The notes beneath the pieces were generated by a model that saw only the letters and a program-made list of their open reading frames with translations, searched no databases and was not told the origin of the DNA. A stretch of DNA of 16,493 nt from Chlorobiales bacterium (GTDB taxonomy: Bacteria; Bacteroidota; Chlorobiia; Chlorobiales; Chlorobiaceae), in NCBI GenBank assembly GCA_022360415.1, contig JAKSDB010000263.1, positions 1-16,493 of the forward strand. Reading direction: 5' to 3'. The first letter of the stretch is position 1. Each line of letters begins with the position of its first letter. Both the position numbers and the translations under genes were made by a program. Positions 7,218-14,599 of this stretch are shown in pieces.

Positions 7218-9104
7218 TCAGGTTTTTGCCTGCTTCGTGGCGGCCTCGATAATGTCATTCATTCTCGAGACAAATTCCGCAGTACTTTCAAGACTGCCCT
7301 CAAGCAGGAGAGCCCCTTCAAAAAGCTGGCTCATTGTTTTACGGATGACCGGGTGGCTTTCGTCAAGCATACAAAGCCCCGCAAGATTTTTAATAATCGG
7401 GTGGGACGGATTGACCTCGAGGACTTTTTTACCGGCAGCATCCGATTGTTTCATCATTCTCAGCATTTTTTCGATCTGCGGGTCCATGGTGTCTTTTCCG
7501 CCTACAAGTGTAACCGGAGAACTCACCAGCCGCTGGGATTCGACAACATCCTCGATCCTATCCCCAAGAGTTTCCTTGAAAATCCTGAGAACGGGCTCGA
7601 TCATGTTTTTGCTGAGCGCGTCTTTTTCTTCCCCCTCTTCCGGCTTGATATCGATATCCGCTTTCTCGATAGATTTCAGAGGCTTTTTGTCATATTCACT
7701 GATCGATGGAATAACAAAAACGTCGATGGGATCAACCAGAAGCAGTACCTCGATACCCTTTTTGCGGAAATATTCCAGATTGGGATTCGAAAGCATCTGC
7801 TGCCGGTTATCGCCCGAAAGATAATAAATCTCCTTCTGGTCCTCAGCCATCCTGTCAACATACTCCCGAAGGGTTGTGAATTCACCCTCACCGGTTGCAG
7901 TGCTCTCAAAACGCAGAAGCTCGATAAGCTTTTCGCGGTTCGTAAAGTCCGTGTTGAGGCCGATTTTCACGACCGGACCGAACGCCTTGTAAAACTGCCG
8001 GAATTTTTCAGGATGATCCTCTGCAAGAGACTCGAACCATCCTATAATTTTTGTCGTGAGGATCTGGCGGATTTTCGCCATTACCGGGCTGTTTTGAACA
8101 ACCTCACGCGACACATTGAGAGGCAGGTCTTCGGTTTCGACAACACCCTTGACAAAACGGAGGTACTCGGGCAGCAGTTCCTTGCACTCATGCTGTATCA
8201 TCACCTTTCTGACGTAAAGCTGCGGACCGTGATTTTCAAGCGCTCCCTGCTGGTAGAGCATATCCATCGGAGCCTCTTTCGGAAGAAAAAGCAATGCCTT
8301 GAAACTGACAACTCCTTCGAGGGAAAGATGGAGGTAGTCCAGCGGCTCCTGGTAATCAACCGAGATAAATTTGTAGAATTCGTTGATCTCTTCCTCTTTC
8401 AGCTCGCTTTTCGGCCGCTGCCAGAGGGCCGTAATACTGTTGACTCTTTTATTGTCCAGGTAAATAGGGAAATCGACAAAATTGGAATACTTCCTGATGA
8501 TGGTTTCCACCCGATATGCTTCGGCAAATTCTCCTGCATCCTCTTTGAGGGTAAAGGATATTTTCGTTCCCTGTTTTTCTCGATCGATTTTCTCGATCGT
8601 GTAGGTTCCTTCTCCGGATGAGCGCCATATGCAGCCTGGAGAATCATCGGCTTTCGTCTCGACCGTAACCTCATCGGTCACCATAAACACCGAATAAAAG
8701 CCGACGCCGAACTGTCCTATGAGATTGGCATCTATTCCCCCCTGTTCAGGCTGATCTTCTTTCAAAGCCTGCAGAAATCCGAGCGTCCCCGACTTCGCAA
8801 CAGTACCGAGATTGGTGATAAGCTCTTCCTCGCTCATTCCGGCACCATTGTCTTCGATCACAAATGTGCGCTCTTTCTCATCGAGCATGATGGTGATTTT
8901 CAGCTCTTCACCATCTTCTTCGGTCTTGTTTTCCGTCAGTTGATCGAAACGAACCTTGCTCAACGCGTCAGAAGCGTTGGAAATCAACTCCCGAAGAAAA
9001 ATTTCAGGATGTGTGTACAGCGAGTGAACAATAAGGTTCAAAAGCTGCTTCATCTCCGCCTTGTACTCGAATTCCTGTACTTTTTGTTTCTTTTTGGTGC
9101 TCAT
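7218..9104 (-). CDS. htpG: Molecular chaperone HtpG (bacterial Hsp90)
   Basis: ATP-dependent cytoplasmic chaperone that works as a homodimer. The 628-residue length is typical. The N-terminal GHKL ATPase is complete: E39 (catalytic) in LRELISNASDAL, N43, D85 in IEDNGAGMS, the lid segment near 97-133 with GQFGVGFYS at 130-138, and GTKISFTL at 179-186. In the middle domain, PLNVSREVVQ at 328-337 supplies the conserved ATP-contacting Arg (R333). The frame is open 40 codons further upstream, but the start at 9104 (MSTKKKQKVQ) matches the family N-terminus and the extension does not. No CIRCE-type inverted repeat is visible upstream. kdsC ends 132 bases upstream on the same strand. Confidence 0.97.
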   Translation of the reverse strand: MSTKKKQKVQEFEYKAEMKQLLNLIVHSLYTHPEIFLRELISNASDALSKVRFDQLTENKTEEDGEELKITIMLDEKERTFVIEDNGAGMSEEELITNLGTVAKSGTLGFLQALKEDQPEQGGIDANLIGQFGVGFYSVFMVTDEVTVETKADDSPGCIWRSSGEGTYTIEKIDREKQGTKISFTLKEDAGEFAEAYRVETIIRKYSNFVDFPIYLDNKRVNSITALWQRPKSELKEEEINEFYKFISVDYQEPLDYLHLSLEGVVSFKALLFLPKEAPMDMLYQQGALENHGPQLYVRKVMIQHECKELLPEYLRFVKGVVETEDLPLNVSREVVQNSPVMAKIRQILTTKIIGWFESLAEDHPEKFRQFYKAFGPVVKIGLNTDFTNREKLIELLRFESTATGEGEFTTLREYVDRMAEDQKEIYYLSGDNRQQMLSNPNLEYFRKKGIEVLLLVDPIDVFVIPSISEYDKKPLKSIEKADIDIKPEEGEEKDALSKNMIEPVLRIFKETLGDRIEDVVESQRLVSSPVTLVGGKDTMDPQIEKMLRMMKQSDAAGKKVLEVNPSHPIIKNLAGLCMLDESHPVIRKTMSQLFEGALLLEGSLESTAEFVSRMNDIIEAATKQAKT

Positions 9105-9236
9105 TCTGTTTTGTCTGTTTTCCCGGTTTCCGTCATTTGTTTTCGCACAATCGCGCTGCATTTGCTTCTTTGAAATTGAGGCTAAAATTAACAGCGGGAA
9201 GGCAATATACCAAACCCTGAACAACGCCGCTGTAGT

Positions 9237-9776
9237 TCACTTCCCCGCAATACTATCCTGCTCTTTCCTCAATCGTACAAGCAGTTCGGCAAATTCCCGA
9301 AAAGCCCCGTGCCCTCCACGGGCCTTGCATACATAGTGTACCACGGGACGGACAAATTCAGTTGCATCTCCGGGACATGCCGTCAACCCGGAAGCAGCAA
9401 CAGCACTCATAACCTCCAGATCATTGACATCATCCCCCATATAAGCGATTTCGTTGAGCGCAAGACCGGTTTCCATCAGTACCTGCTCGAGCTTACGCTG
9501 CTTGTCCTTGACACCAAGATAGAGGTGATCGATTTTCAGTTTCTCAGCCCGTTTTACAAGGTTTTCAGACATTTCGCCGGTCATGATCCCGGTCATGATC
9601 CCCACGTCCCCAAGTCTCTCAACGCCCATCCCGTCGCGTATCGAATAACGTTTGAGCTCTTCACCATGCGCAGAATAATATACTCCACTATCGGTCAGAA
9701 CACCGTCGTTGTCCGACAGTACGAGTTTTATGTTTACTGCCCGACAAAAAAACTCTTCACTTGACAGTTCCAACAT
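9237..9776 (-). CDS. kdsC: 3-deoxy-D-manno-octulosonate 8-phosphate phosphatase (KdsC, HAD family)
   Basis: HAD-superfamily phosphatase that hydrolyses Kdo-8-phosphate in the cytoplasm to supply Kdo for lipid A/LPS inner core. The 179 residues show motif I SDNDGVLTD (D22 nucleophile, D24), motif II Thr in TGIMTGEMS (about 62-70), a motif III lysine in GVKDKQRK (88-95), and motif IV GDDVNDLEVM (114-123). The family tail GGHGAFREFAELL follows. It lacks the C1 cap, as expected for this tetrameric subfamily. The frame is open 33 codons further upstream, but 9776 gives the family length. The Asn between the two motif I aspartates (D-N-D, where D-V-D is usual) is slightly atypical. N-acylneuraminate-9-phosphatase-like enzymes are the nearest alternative. 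Confidence 0.88.
   Translation of the reverse strand: MLELSSEEFFCRAVNIKLVLSDNDGVLTDSGVYYSAHGEELKRYSIRDGMGVERLGDVGIMTGIMTGEMSENLVKRAEKLKIDHLYLGVKDKQRKLEQVLMETGLALNEIAYMGDDVNDLEVMSAVAASGLTACPGDATEFVRPVVHYVCKARGGHGAFREFAELLVRLRKEQDSIAGK
9577..9600. repeat. Exact 12-bp tandem duplication inside kdsC
   Basis: CCGGTCATGATC occurs twice back to back (9577-9588 and 9589-9600). On the minus strand this gives the repeated peptide GIMTGIMTGE at motif II of KdsC. By spacing from RDGMG to the motif II residue the protein has the same length as family members I recall, so there is probably no net insertion. Confidence 0.75.
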
Positions 9777-9859
9777 AACAGTAGCATATTTTTGGCTTTT
9801 TATTAAGAGCTTGAAAAGAATGACGTTAATATACAATATTACAGCTTCTTCGGCGCTCC

Positions 9860-9908
9860 GTTGATAACCCCCCACAAGTTATCAACATTTTGTCAACATT
9901 TATCAACA
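9860..9908. repeat. Cluster of TTATCAACA-type 9-mers with an inverted partner
   Basis: TTATCAACA occurs at 9879-9887 and 9900-9908, with the variant TTGTCAACA at 9890-9898. They are spaced 11 and 10 bases apart, so all lie on one face of the helix. Upstream, GTTGATAAC (9860-9868) forms a perfect 9-bp inverted repeat with GTTATCAAC (9878-9886) around a 9-base spacer. Each 9-mer is one base from the classical DnaA box TTATCCACA. The cluster is about 85-135 bases upstream of the kdsC start, so a repressor or activator array for kdsC is the main alternative. Confidence 0.7.
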
Positions 9909-9970
9909 TTGCAGAACATGTCTGCAAAAGATCCTCCGGGAGTAAAAGAAGATCATCCCGATAAAAAATA

Positions 9971-9995
9971 TAACTTACATTAAAACAATAAGTTA
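9971..9995. repeat. AT-rich inverted repeat
   Basis: TAACTTA (9971-9977) and TAAGTTA (9989-9995) are perfect complements around an 11-base loop, inside the most AT-rich part of this intergenic region. It could be a protein site or part of an easily melted segment. It has no terminator features. Confidence 0.4.
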
Positions 9996-10350
9996 AATGA
10001 ATGATGGCTTCCGTTGGCATCATTTTTGCAACTTTGCCTTTTTTACTTTTCCCCCGGCTGTGGACGCCGATTGTTCAGTTTTTCAACATCCCCTGCCGTC
10101 AGAATCAAAAAAAATCGTATTGATATTCATTCAACTGCCGTAAAACAGAGGCTTGGGGCACAGTCGTGAATAATCAGCTTATTTTTTTTCAGTTTGTATC
10201 ATTCTTGCGTCTTTGCTCCTTCAATCGATTTCCTGCCTGTTGACGCTGCCGGGATGCAACCGATACCCTCCTCATCTTTTTTGGCGGAACTTAATGAGTT
10301 TTCAGGGAATGTATTATGTTATCTTTTAAACAAAACAACCCTTTCCAACC

Positions 10351-11199
10351 GTGCATTTCACCCTGAATGATACCGAAGTCCGGGCTCTGCTGAAGGAAGA
10401 TGTTCCCTACTTCGACCTGACAAGCTCGTTGCTCAACCTCTCTCCAGTGAACGCTGAAATCCTTTTTGCTCCGAAAGAACAGGTCGTTGTTTGCGGCAGC
10501 GAAGAGGTCGGGGCAATTTTCAACCTGCTCGGCGTGAAAGCCGAGTCGGTGGTAAAAAGCGGAGAAAAAGCCGCTGCGGGGGAAACCGTCCTGAAAGCAA
10601 AGGGAAGCGCCGAATTGCTGCATATGGGATGGAAAGTTTCGCAGAACATCCTGGAACACTTTTCCGCTATAGCAACCAGGACACGGTCGATGGTCGAGTG
10701 CGCCTCCAGGGGAAAGAAAAATACCGGTATATACGGGACCCGCAAACATCTGCCGGGCATCAAGCATCTCTCACTCAAGGCACTTTGCTGCGGCGGCGGC
10801 TTGCCTCACCGGCTCGGGCTTTCCGATTCGGTTTTGTTTTTTTCCAATCACTATGATCTGATTGGAGGGCTCGAAGCCTTTTGCCTCAAACTTCCTTCCA
10901 TAAAAGCCGGCAGTTTCGAAAAAAAAATCGCCGTGGAAGTTGAAAGTGTGAATGATGCGATCATGGTTGCCGAAGCAGGAGCGGACATAGTACAACTCGA
11001 CAAACTCTCACACGAGTCTGTTCGGGAAGCGGCGGAAAAAATAAAGCTTATAAACAAAGGGGCAGCAGTTGCAGCGGCAGGAGGAATAACCGATAGGAAC
11101 GCTGAAGATTATGCGGCCGCAGGAGCCGACATCATTGTCAGCTCCTGGATGTATTTCGGTAAACCGGCGGATTATAAAGTTACGATCAGGAAAACCTGA
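10351..11199 (+). CDS. modD: ModD-like protein (quinolinate phosphoribosyltransferase fold)
   Basis: A 282-residue homologue of nicotinate-nucleotide pyrophosphorylase (NadC) of the ModD subgroup, which is usually found with molybdate transport genes and has no settled reaction. Visible features are the N-terminal EDVPYFDLTSSLL (16-28), the barrel entry ATRTRSMVECA (108-118), and TRKHLPGIKHLSLKALCCGG at 130-149 followed by HRLGLSDSVLFFSNHY. The C-terminal barrel strands include VQLDKL, AAAGGIT and GADIIVSSW. The Lys and Arg positions that bind phosphoribosyl substrates in NadC are largely kept. The start is GTG at 10351, since an upstream in-frame ATG at 10294 is cut off by TAA. No Shine-Dalgarno sequence is visible. 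No modABC or nad genes are adjacent, so the molybdenum link is only by family name. Confidence 0.85.
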   Translation: MHFTLNDTEVRALLKEDVPYFDLTSSLLNLSPVNAEILFAPKEQVVVCGSEEVGAIFNLLGVKAESVVKSGEKAAAGETVLKAKGSAELLHMGWKVSQNILEHFSAIATRTRSMVECASRGKKNTGIYGTRKHLPGIKHLSLKALCCGGGLPHRLGLSDSVLFFSNHYDLIGGLEAFCLKLPSIKAGSFEKKIAVEVESVNDAIMVAEAGADIVQLDKLSHESVREAAEKIKLINKGAAVAAAGGITDRNAEDYAAAGADIIVSSWMYFGKPADYKVTIRKT

Positions 11200-11210
11200 G
11201 CACCTTTCAT

Positions 11211-11249
11211 AAAAAAACCTGCCCTGATTATCTCGCACCACAGGACAGG
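11211..11249 (-). terminator. Rho-independent terminator of nrdDG
   Basis: Read on the minus strand, CCTGTCCTG (11249-11241) pairs with CAGGGCAGG (11226-11218) over 9 bp with one G-U pair and a 14-base loop. It is followed at once by seven T (11217-11211). It lies 30 bases past the nrdG stop. On the plus strand the same stem has a C-A mismatch and no T run, so it serves mainly the minus-strand transcript. Confidence 0.8.
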
Positions 11250-11278
11250 CCGAACGGAGAAAAACAACAAACACTACA

Positions 11279-12031
11279 TCATCTTAAACAAACATTTTTT
11301 CTTTTTGGTTCTATAGTTTCGAGTAATTCTGCAATTTCCTTCCTGCTAAACCCCTTTTCTGCAATAACCTGAAGTGTCTTTGACGTGTTACACTCCTGCA
11401 GGAAAAAACGAAGTTCTATCAGCCTGATAAGTTCGGTCACATCTTCCCATGTATGATGCGATCCCAGCAACGTGGTTCGCGCCTCCGAATCCATCCCGGA
11501 CTCATGGAGCAAACAGAGTGACCTGCGGACAGCTTTAACGGTCTCTTGCGTAACCGACCCGCCACAAAGTGAAAAATATTTCCGGTAATCCAGAACCGTC
11601 TTGACATCTATTGCAACGTAGTCAACAAGGGAGTCCCGGATGAGCTGCTCAAGCATCTCAGGGTTTGTTCCGTTGGTGTCCAGTTTGACCTCCAGTCCCA
11701 AAGCCTTGATTTGCCTGATACATTCCGGAAGTCCTGCATGAAGAGTCGGCTCACCGCCGGTAATAACGACGGCATCGAGCAGCACTTTGTTCATGGAAAG
11801 CCATGAAAAAATCTCTTCCCGGGAAAGCGGTTTCGAGCGGGCAAGTTTATTCGGCAAAACCAGCTCCGGATTGTGGCAGTAAACACAACGAAAATTACAT
11901 CCCCGAGTAAAAATAACCGCCGATACCCTGCCCGGATAGTCATTGAAGCTCTGCTTGAGAAATCCTCCAACCGGCAATTCCGACACACTATCCCGGCCTC
12001 CCTGCAAACCGGAAAAAGAGCTGTTCTTCAT
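11279..12031 (-). CDS. nrdG: Anaerobic ribonucleotide reductase activating protein (radical SAM)
   Basis: Radical-SAM activase that uses a [4Fe-4S] cluster and S-adenosylmethionine to place the glycyl radical on NrdD. The 250-residue protein has the cluster motif C45-x3-C49-x2-C52 in RGCNFRCVYCHNPEL, the SAM-contact motif ITGGEPTL (90-97), and LDTNGTNPE (117-125), typical of the NrdG2 type. A short N-terminal segment (SELPVGGFLKQSFNDYPG) also fits that group. The chosen ATG at 12031 begins one base after the nrdD TGA (TGACATG), a layout expected for translational coupling. The frame stays open upstream into nrdD but that extension has no family character. GGCGAG upstream may serve as ribosome site. 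Confidence 0.93.
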   Translation of the reverse strand: MKNSSFSGLQGGRDSVSELPVGGFLKQSFNDYPGRVSAVIFTRGCNFRCVYCHNPELVLPNKLARSKPLSREEIFSWLSMNKVLLDAVVITGGEPTLHAGLPECIRQIKALGLEVKLDTNGTNPEMLEQLIRDSLVDYVAIDVKTVLDYRKYFSLCGGSVTQETVKAVRRSLCLLHESGMDSEARTTLLGSHHTWEDVTELIRLIELRFFLQECNTSKTLQVIAEKGFSRKEIAELLETIEPKRKNVCLR

Positions 12032-12032
12032 G

Positions 12033-14231
12033 TCACTCGCCGAGAGACACGGCCCTGGACTCTGTATCCATGGGCAGATCATCAAAAGCACCGGCAACAC
12101 TGCAATCGTAAAGCTTGCGGTCCCGGAACTCGACCTGTTTTCCGGCATTCCACTGCCCAACAGGTCGCAGGTAACCCACAATGCGTGAAAAAACAAGACA
12201 AGTATTGTTTCCCCCCTCTTCCTTGCAGCGAGGGCACTCCTTGTGCTCTCCGGCAAGGTATCCGTGTGCAGGACAGATGCTGAACGTCGGGGTCAGGGTA
12301 ACATAGGGTAAACGGAAATTCGAGGTGATTTTCCTGACAAGCTGTCTTGCGGACACGGCCGGAAGGTTCTTCTCACCGAGAAAAGCGTGAAAAACGGTAC
12401 CTCCCGTGTAGCGGATCTGCATCTCGTCCTGCAGACGCAGCGCTTCAAAAAGGTCGTCGGTAAAGTCAACCGGAAGCTGGGAAGAATTGGTATAGTAAGG
12501 TTCCGCTCTTTCGATGTCCTCGGCAGACCCGCCTGTAATGATAATGTCCGGGTACATCCCCTTGTTGATTCTCGCAAGACGATAGGAAGTCCCCTCTGCC
12601 GGTGTCGCCTCGAGATTGTAAATATGCCCTGTCTCCTCCTGAAATGCGGCCAGGCGGTCGCGCATGAAATCCAGAACCCTGAGACTGAATAATCGCCCTT
12701 CGGGCTCGCCAATGGAAGATCCAAGAAAGTTGAGGCAGCACTCGTTCATTCCCAGCAGCCCTATGGTGGAAAAATGATTGTCCCAATACCTGCCGTTTTT
12801 CTTATAGAGGTTGCGCAAATAGAACCGTGAATAAGGATACAGTCCCTGCTCAGTCAGACGCTCGATAACCTTTCTTTTGATCTCGAGGCTGCTTTTGGCC
12901 AGCTCCATGACTTTTGAAAGCCGCTGGAAAAAATCCGCCTCAGAGCTCGAGAGATAACCGAGCTCCGGCAGGTTAACCGTCACCACGCCAATCGAGCCTG
13001 TCAGGGGATCGGAGCCGAAAAGGCCTCCTCCCCTGCTCAGTAGTTCTCTTTTGTCGAGACGCAAACGGCAGCACATACTCCTCACATCATCCGGGTTCAT
13101 GTCCGAATTCACGAAATTCGAGAAGTACGGAATACCATACTTTGCCGTCATTTCCCATATGCCGTTGTAGACAGGGTTTTCCCAATCAAAATCCGGCGTG
13201 ATATTGTAGGTCGGAATCGGAAAAGAAAAAACCGAGCCGTTTGCATCTCCCTCGAGCATCACCTCGGCAAAGGCCCGGTTGAACATATCCATCTCCACCT
13301 GAAAATCTCCATACAGGTTTTCCTGCAGCACGCCGCCGATAATAACCTGTCGGGATTTCATGGATTCCGGAACCACAAGATCAAGCGTTACGTTGGTGAA
13401 GGGTGTTTGAAATCCTACCCTTGTCGGCACATTCATATTGAAAAAGAATTCCTGCAGGCATTGTTTAACCTCTGTATAACTCATTTTGTCATAGCGGATA
13501 AACGGTGACAGCCAGGTATCGAAACCGGAAAACGCCTGCGCTCCGGCAGCTTCCCCCTGCATGGTGTAAAAGAAATTTACGATCTGCCCGAGTGCGCTCC
13601 GCAGATGTTTTGCCGGTGCGCTGGTAGCCAGCTGTTCTACCCCGCGGAAACCGCTCGTCAGAAGGTCTTCAATATCCCAGCCAACACAATACACACTCAG
13701 CGAGCCAAGATCGTGAATATGCATCCGCCCCTCCTTGTGGGCCTCTGCAATTTCGTCAGGGTATATCTCATTGAGCCAGTACTGGGAGCTGACAATGCTT
13801 GAAATATGATGATTCAGCCCCTGAAGGGAGTAGCTCAGATTCGCATTTTCTTTCACCCGCCAGTCTTTGAGATGCAGGTAATCGTCAACCAGATCGATAT
13901 TGGCAAAGATCTCCTTTGCCTCACGCATGTTGCGATGCTGAAAGCGGTAAATGATATAAGCCTTGGCTGCATCGAAAGCGGAATTCTCGAACAGTACCTT
14001 TTCAACAACGTCCTGAATCTCTTCAACTGAAGGAGGCTCTTTGGAGAGCCTCCCGGCAAGGGACTCGGCAACCTGTCTACTCAAAACCCGAGCGTACTGC
14101 CTGTCGGGATTTCCGACTGCCCGAAGCGCCCTGAAAATTGCAAATGTGATTTTGTCCTGATCGAAACGAACAACCCTGCCGTCACGCTTGACAATGTTCG
14201 CGCCATCAAACACAGCTTTGTTTTCCATCAT
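12033..14231 (-). CDS. nrdD: Anaerobic (class III) ribonucleoside-triphosphate reductase
   Basis: Oxygen-sensitive glycyl-radical enzyme that reduces ribonucleoside triphosphates to deoxy forms. In the 732-residue numbering, an ATP-cone regulatory domain (about 12-105, NIVKRDGRVVRFDQDKI) precedes the barrel. Tandem cysteines lie at 387-388 (MCCRLRLD). The C-terminal zinc site is CPAHGYL...CPRC (C653, H656, C666, C669), and the glycyl-radical loop is RIVGYLRPVGQWNAGK with G686 as radical site. Two ATG codons (14231, 14228) are candidates; a GTG at 14276 would add 15 residues but lacks support. No Shine-Dalgarno sequence is evident. A roughly 350-base leader with a cobalamin riboswitch lies upstream. 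nrdG follows after one base and a terminator ends the pair. Confidence 0.96.
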   Translation of the reverse strand: MMENKAVFDGANIVKRDGRVVRFDQDKITFAIFRALRAVGNPDRQYARVLSRQVAESLAGRLSKEPPSVEEIQDVVEKVLFENSAFDAAKAYIIYRFQHRNMREAKEIFANIDLVDDYLHLKDWRVKENANLSYSLQGLNHHISSIVSSQYWLNEIYPDEIAEAHKEGRMHIHDLGSLSVYCVGWDIEDLLTSGFRGVEQLATSAPAKHLRSALGQIVNFFYTMQGEAAGAQAFSGFDTWLSPFIRYDKMSYTEVKQCLQEFFFNMNVPTRVGFQTPFTNVTLDLVVPESMKSRQVIIGGVLQENLYGDFQVEMDMFNRAFAEVMLEGDANGSVFSFPIPTYNITPDFDWENPVYNGIWEMTAKYGIPYFSNFVNSDMNPDDVRSMCCRLRLDKRELLSRGGGLFGSDPLTGSIGVVTVNLPELGYLSSSEADFFQRLSKVMELAKSSLEIKRKVIERLTEQGLYPYSRFYLRNLYKKNGRYWDNHFSTIGLLGMNECCLNFLGSSIGEPEGRLFSLRVLDFMRDRLAAFQEETGHIYNLEATPAEGTSYRLARINKGMYPDIIITGGSAEDIERAEPYYTNSSQLPVDFTDDLFEALRLQDEMQIRYTGGTVFHAFLGEKNLPAVSARQLVRKITSNFRLPYVTLTPTFSICPAHGYLAGEHKECPRCKEEGGNNTCLVFSRIVGYLRPVGQWNAGKQVEFRDRKLYDCSVAGAFDDLPMDTESRAVSLGE

Positions 14232-14377
14232 GGATGAAGAATTTAGAGTGTGAATAAACCTTACCGACACACTCACGCGGAAAACAGTACTGCACGAAGG
14301 GATAATGAGAGGGGAAAAACGGAGATCTCAATCCTGCCAGATGCCTTTAAACGCGAAAGCATGCCGTTGTTGCCAGC

Positions 14378-14412
14378 AACCGTGAAGCATCGCAATCCGC
14401 TGCTTCATGGTT
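14378..14412. promoter_or_regulatory. 12-bp hairpin in the nrdD leader
   Basis: AACCGTGAAGCA (14378-14389) and TGCTTCATGGTT (14401-14412) pair over 12 positions around an 11-base loop. There is one G-U pair on plus-strand RNA, which becomes an A-C mismatch on the nrdD transcript. It begins 9 bases after the cobalamin riboswitch 3' end in the direction of transcription. There is no T run on either side, so it is not a standard terminator. It may be part of the riboswitch expression platform. Confidence 0.55.
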
Positions 14413-14420
14413 CTCAAAAA

Positions 14421-14581
14421 CAAGACAGGTCTCCTGGCTTGCCCGTTTTACAGCGCCTTCCCGTTCCTCCCTGAAGGAACAGTGACACAATGCCGTAAAA
14501 AACAATGCTTCGGGCTTACAGTTGCGCGTCAGCTCACGATTCTCACGTGATTCCCTATTAAACCCCTGCTAAAGGGTACCT
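14421..14581 (-). ncRNA. Cobalamin (B12) riboswitch upstream of nrdD
   Basis: The minus strand shows the conserved cobalamin aptamer elements in order. GGTACC lies at the 5' end; TTAATAGGGAA at 14561-14551 is followed by a CGTGAGAATCGTGAGCTG segment. CGCAACTGTAAGCCC lies at about 14526-14512, CACTG at 14484-14480 and GGGAAGGC near 14462. The B12-box AGCCAGGAGACCTG is at 14439-14426. Element order and spacing match the AdoCbl class. Such switches normally lower expression when adenosylcobalamin is present. Placement before a B12-independent reductase fits a swap with a B12-dependent class II reductase elsewhere in the genome. That partner is not in this window. Confidence 0.93.
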
Positions 14582-14593
14582 TATTTTTTTCAG

Positions 14594-14599
14594 ATTGTA
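14594..14599 (-). promoter_or_regulatory. Possible -10 element for the riboswitch-nrdDG transcript
   Basis: TACAAT on the minus strand lies 13 bases upstream of the first riboswitch element, which is where a -10 box should be if the transcript starts near the aptamer. No good -35 is found 16-18 bases further upstream (best match TACATT), so the call rests on position and one hexamer. Confidence 0.35.

Larger units (their letters stand above)
9777..10350. other. 574-base gene-free region between kdsC and modD
   Basis: No convincing gene on either strand. It holds, left to right: a small inverted repeat TAATAT-aca-ATATTA (9827-9841); the TTATCAACA cluster (9860-9908); an AT-rich stretch (about 9957-10003) with an inverted repeat; a TGTGGA element near 10059; T-rich runs near 10180-10190; and TTGACG at 10240-10245 that might be a -35 for modD with only a weak -10. 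It must contain the divergent promoters of kdsC (minus) and modD (plus). Confidence 0.6.

Noticed and set aside
7191..8621. Long plus-strand open frame (476 codons) opposite htpG
   Set aside because: It is antisense to a clearly conserved htpG, the translation has no recognisable domain and is His/Phe/Arg rich, as expected for a shadow frame.
9105..9224. 40-codon N-terminal extension of htpG
   Set aside because: HtpG proteins begin at about the MSTKKKQKVQ position; the extension has no conserved character and no ribosome site.
9821..9848. Possible dif/XerCD site (central TATATT-like segment with inverted arms)
   Set aside because: Only the AT-rich centre resembles dif; the outer arm matches are poor and the inverted repeat is short and AT-only.
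9777..9875. 33-codon N-terminal extension of kdsC
   Set aside because: It would make the protein longer than the family and runs into the repeat cluster; 9776 gives the normal length.
12032..12256. 75-codon N-terminal extension of nrdG overlapping nrdD
   Set aside because: Out-of-frame overlap with conserved nrdD; the family N-terminus and the TGACATG junction favour 12031.
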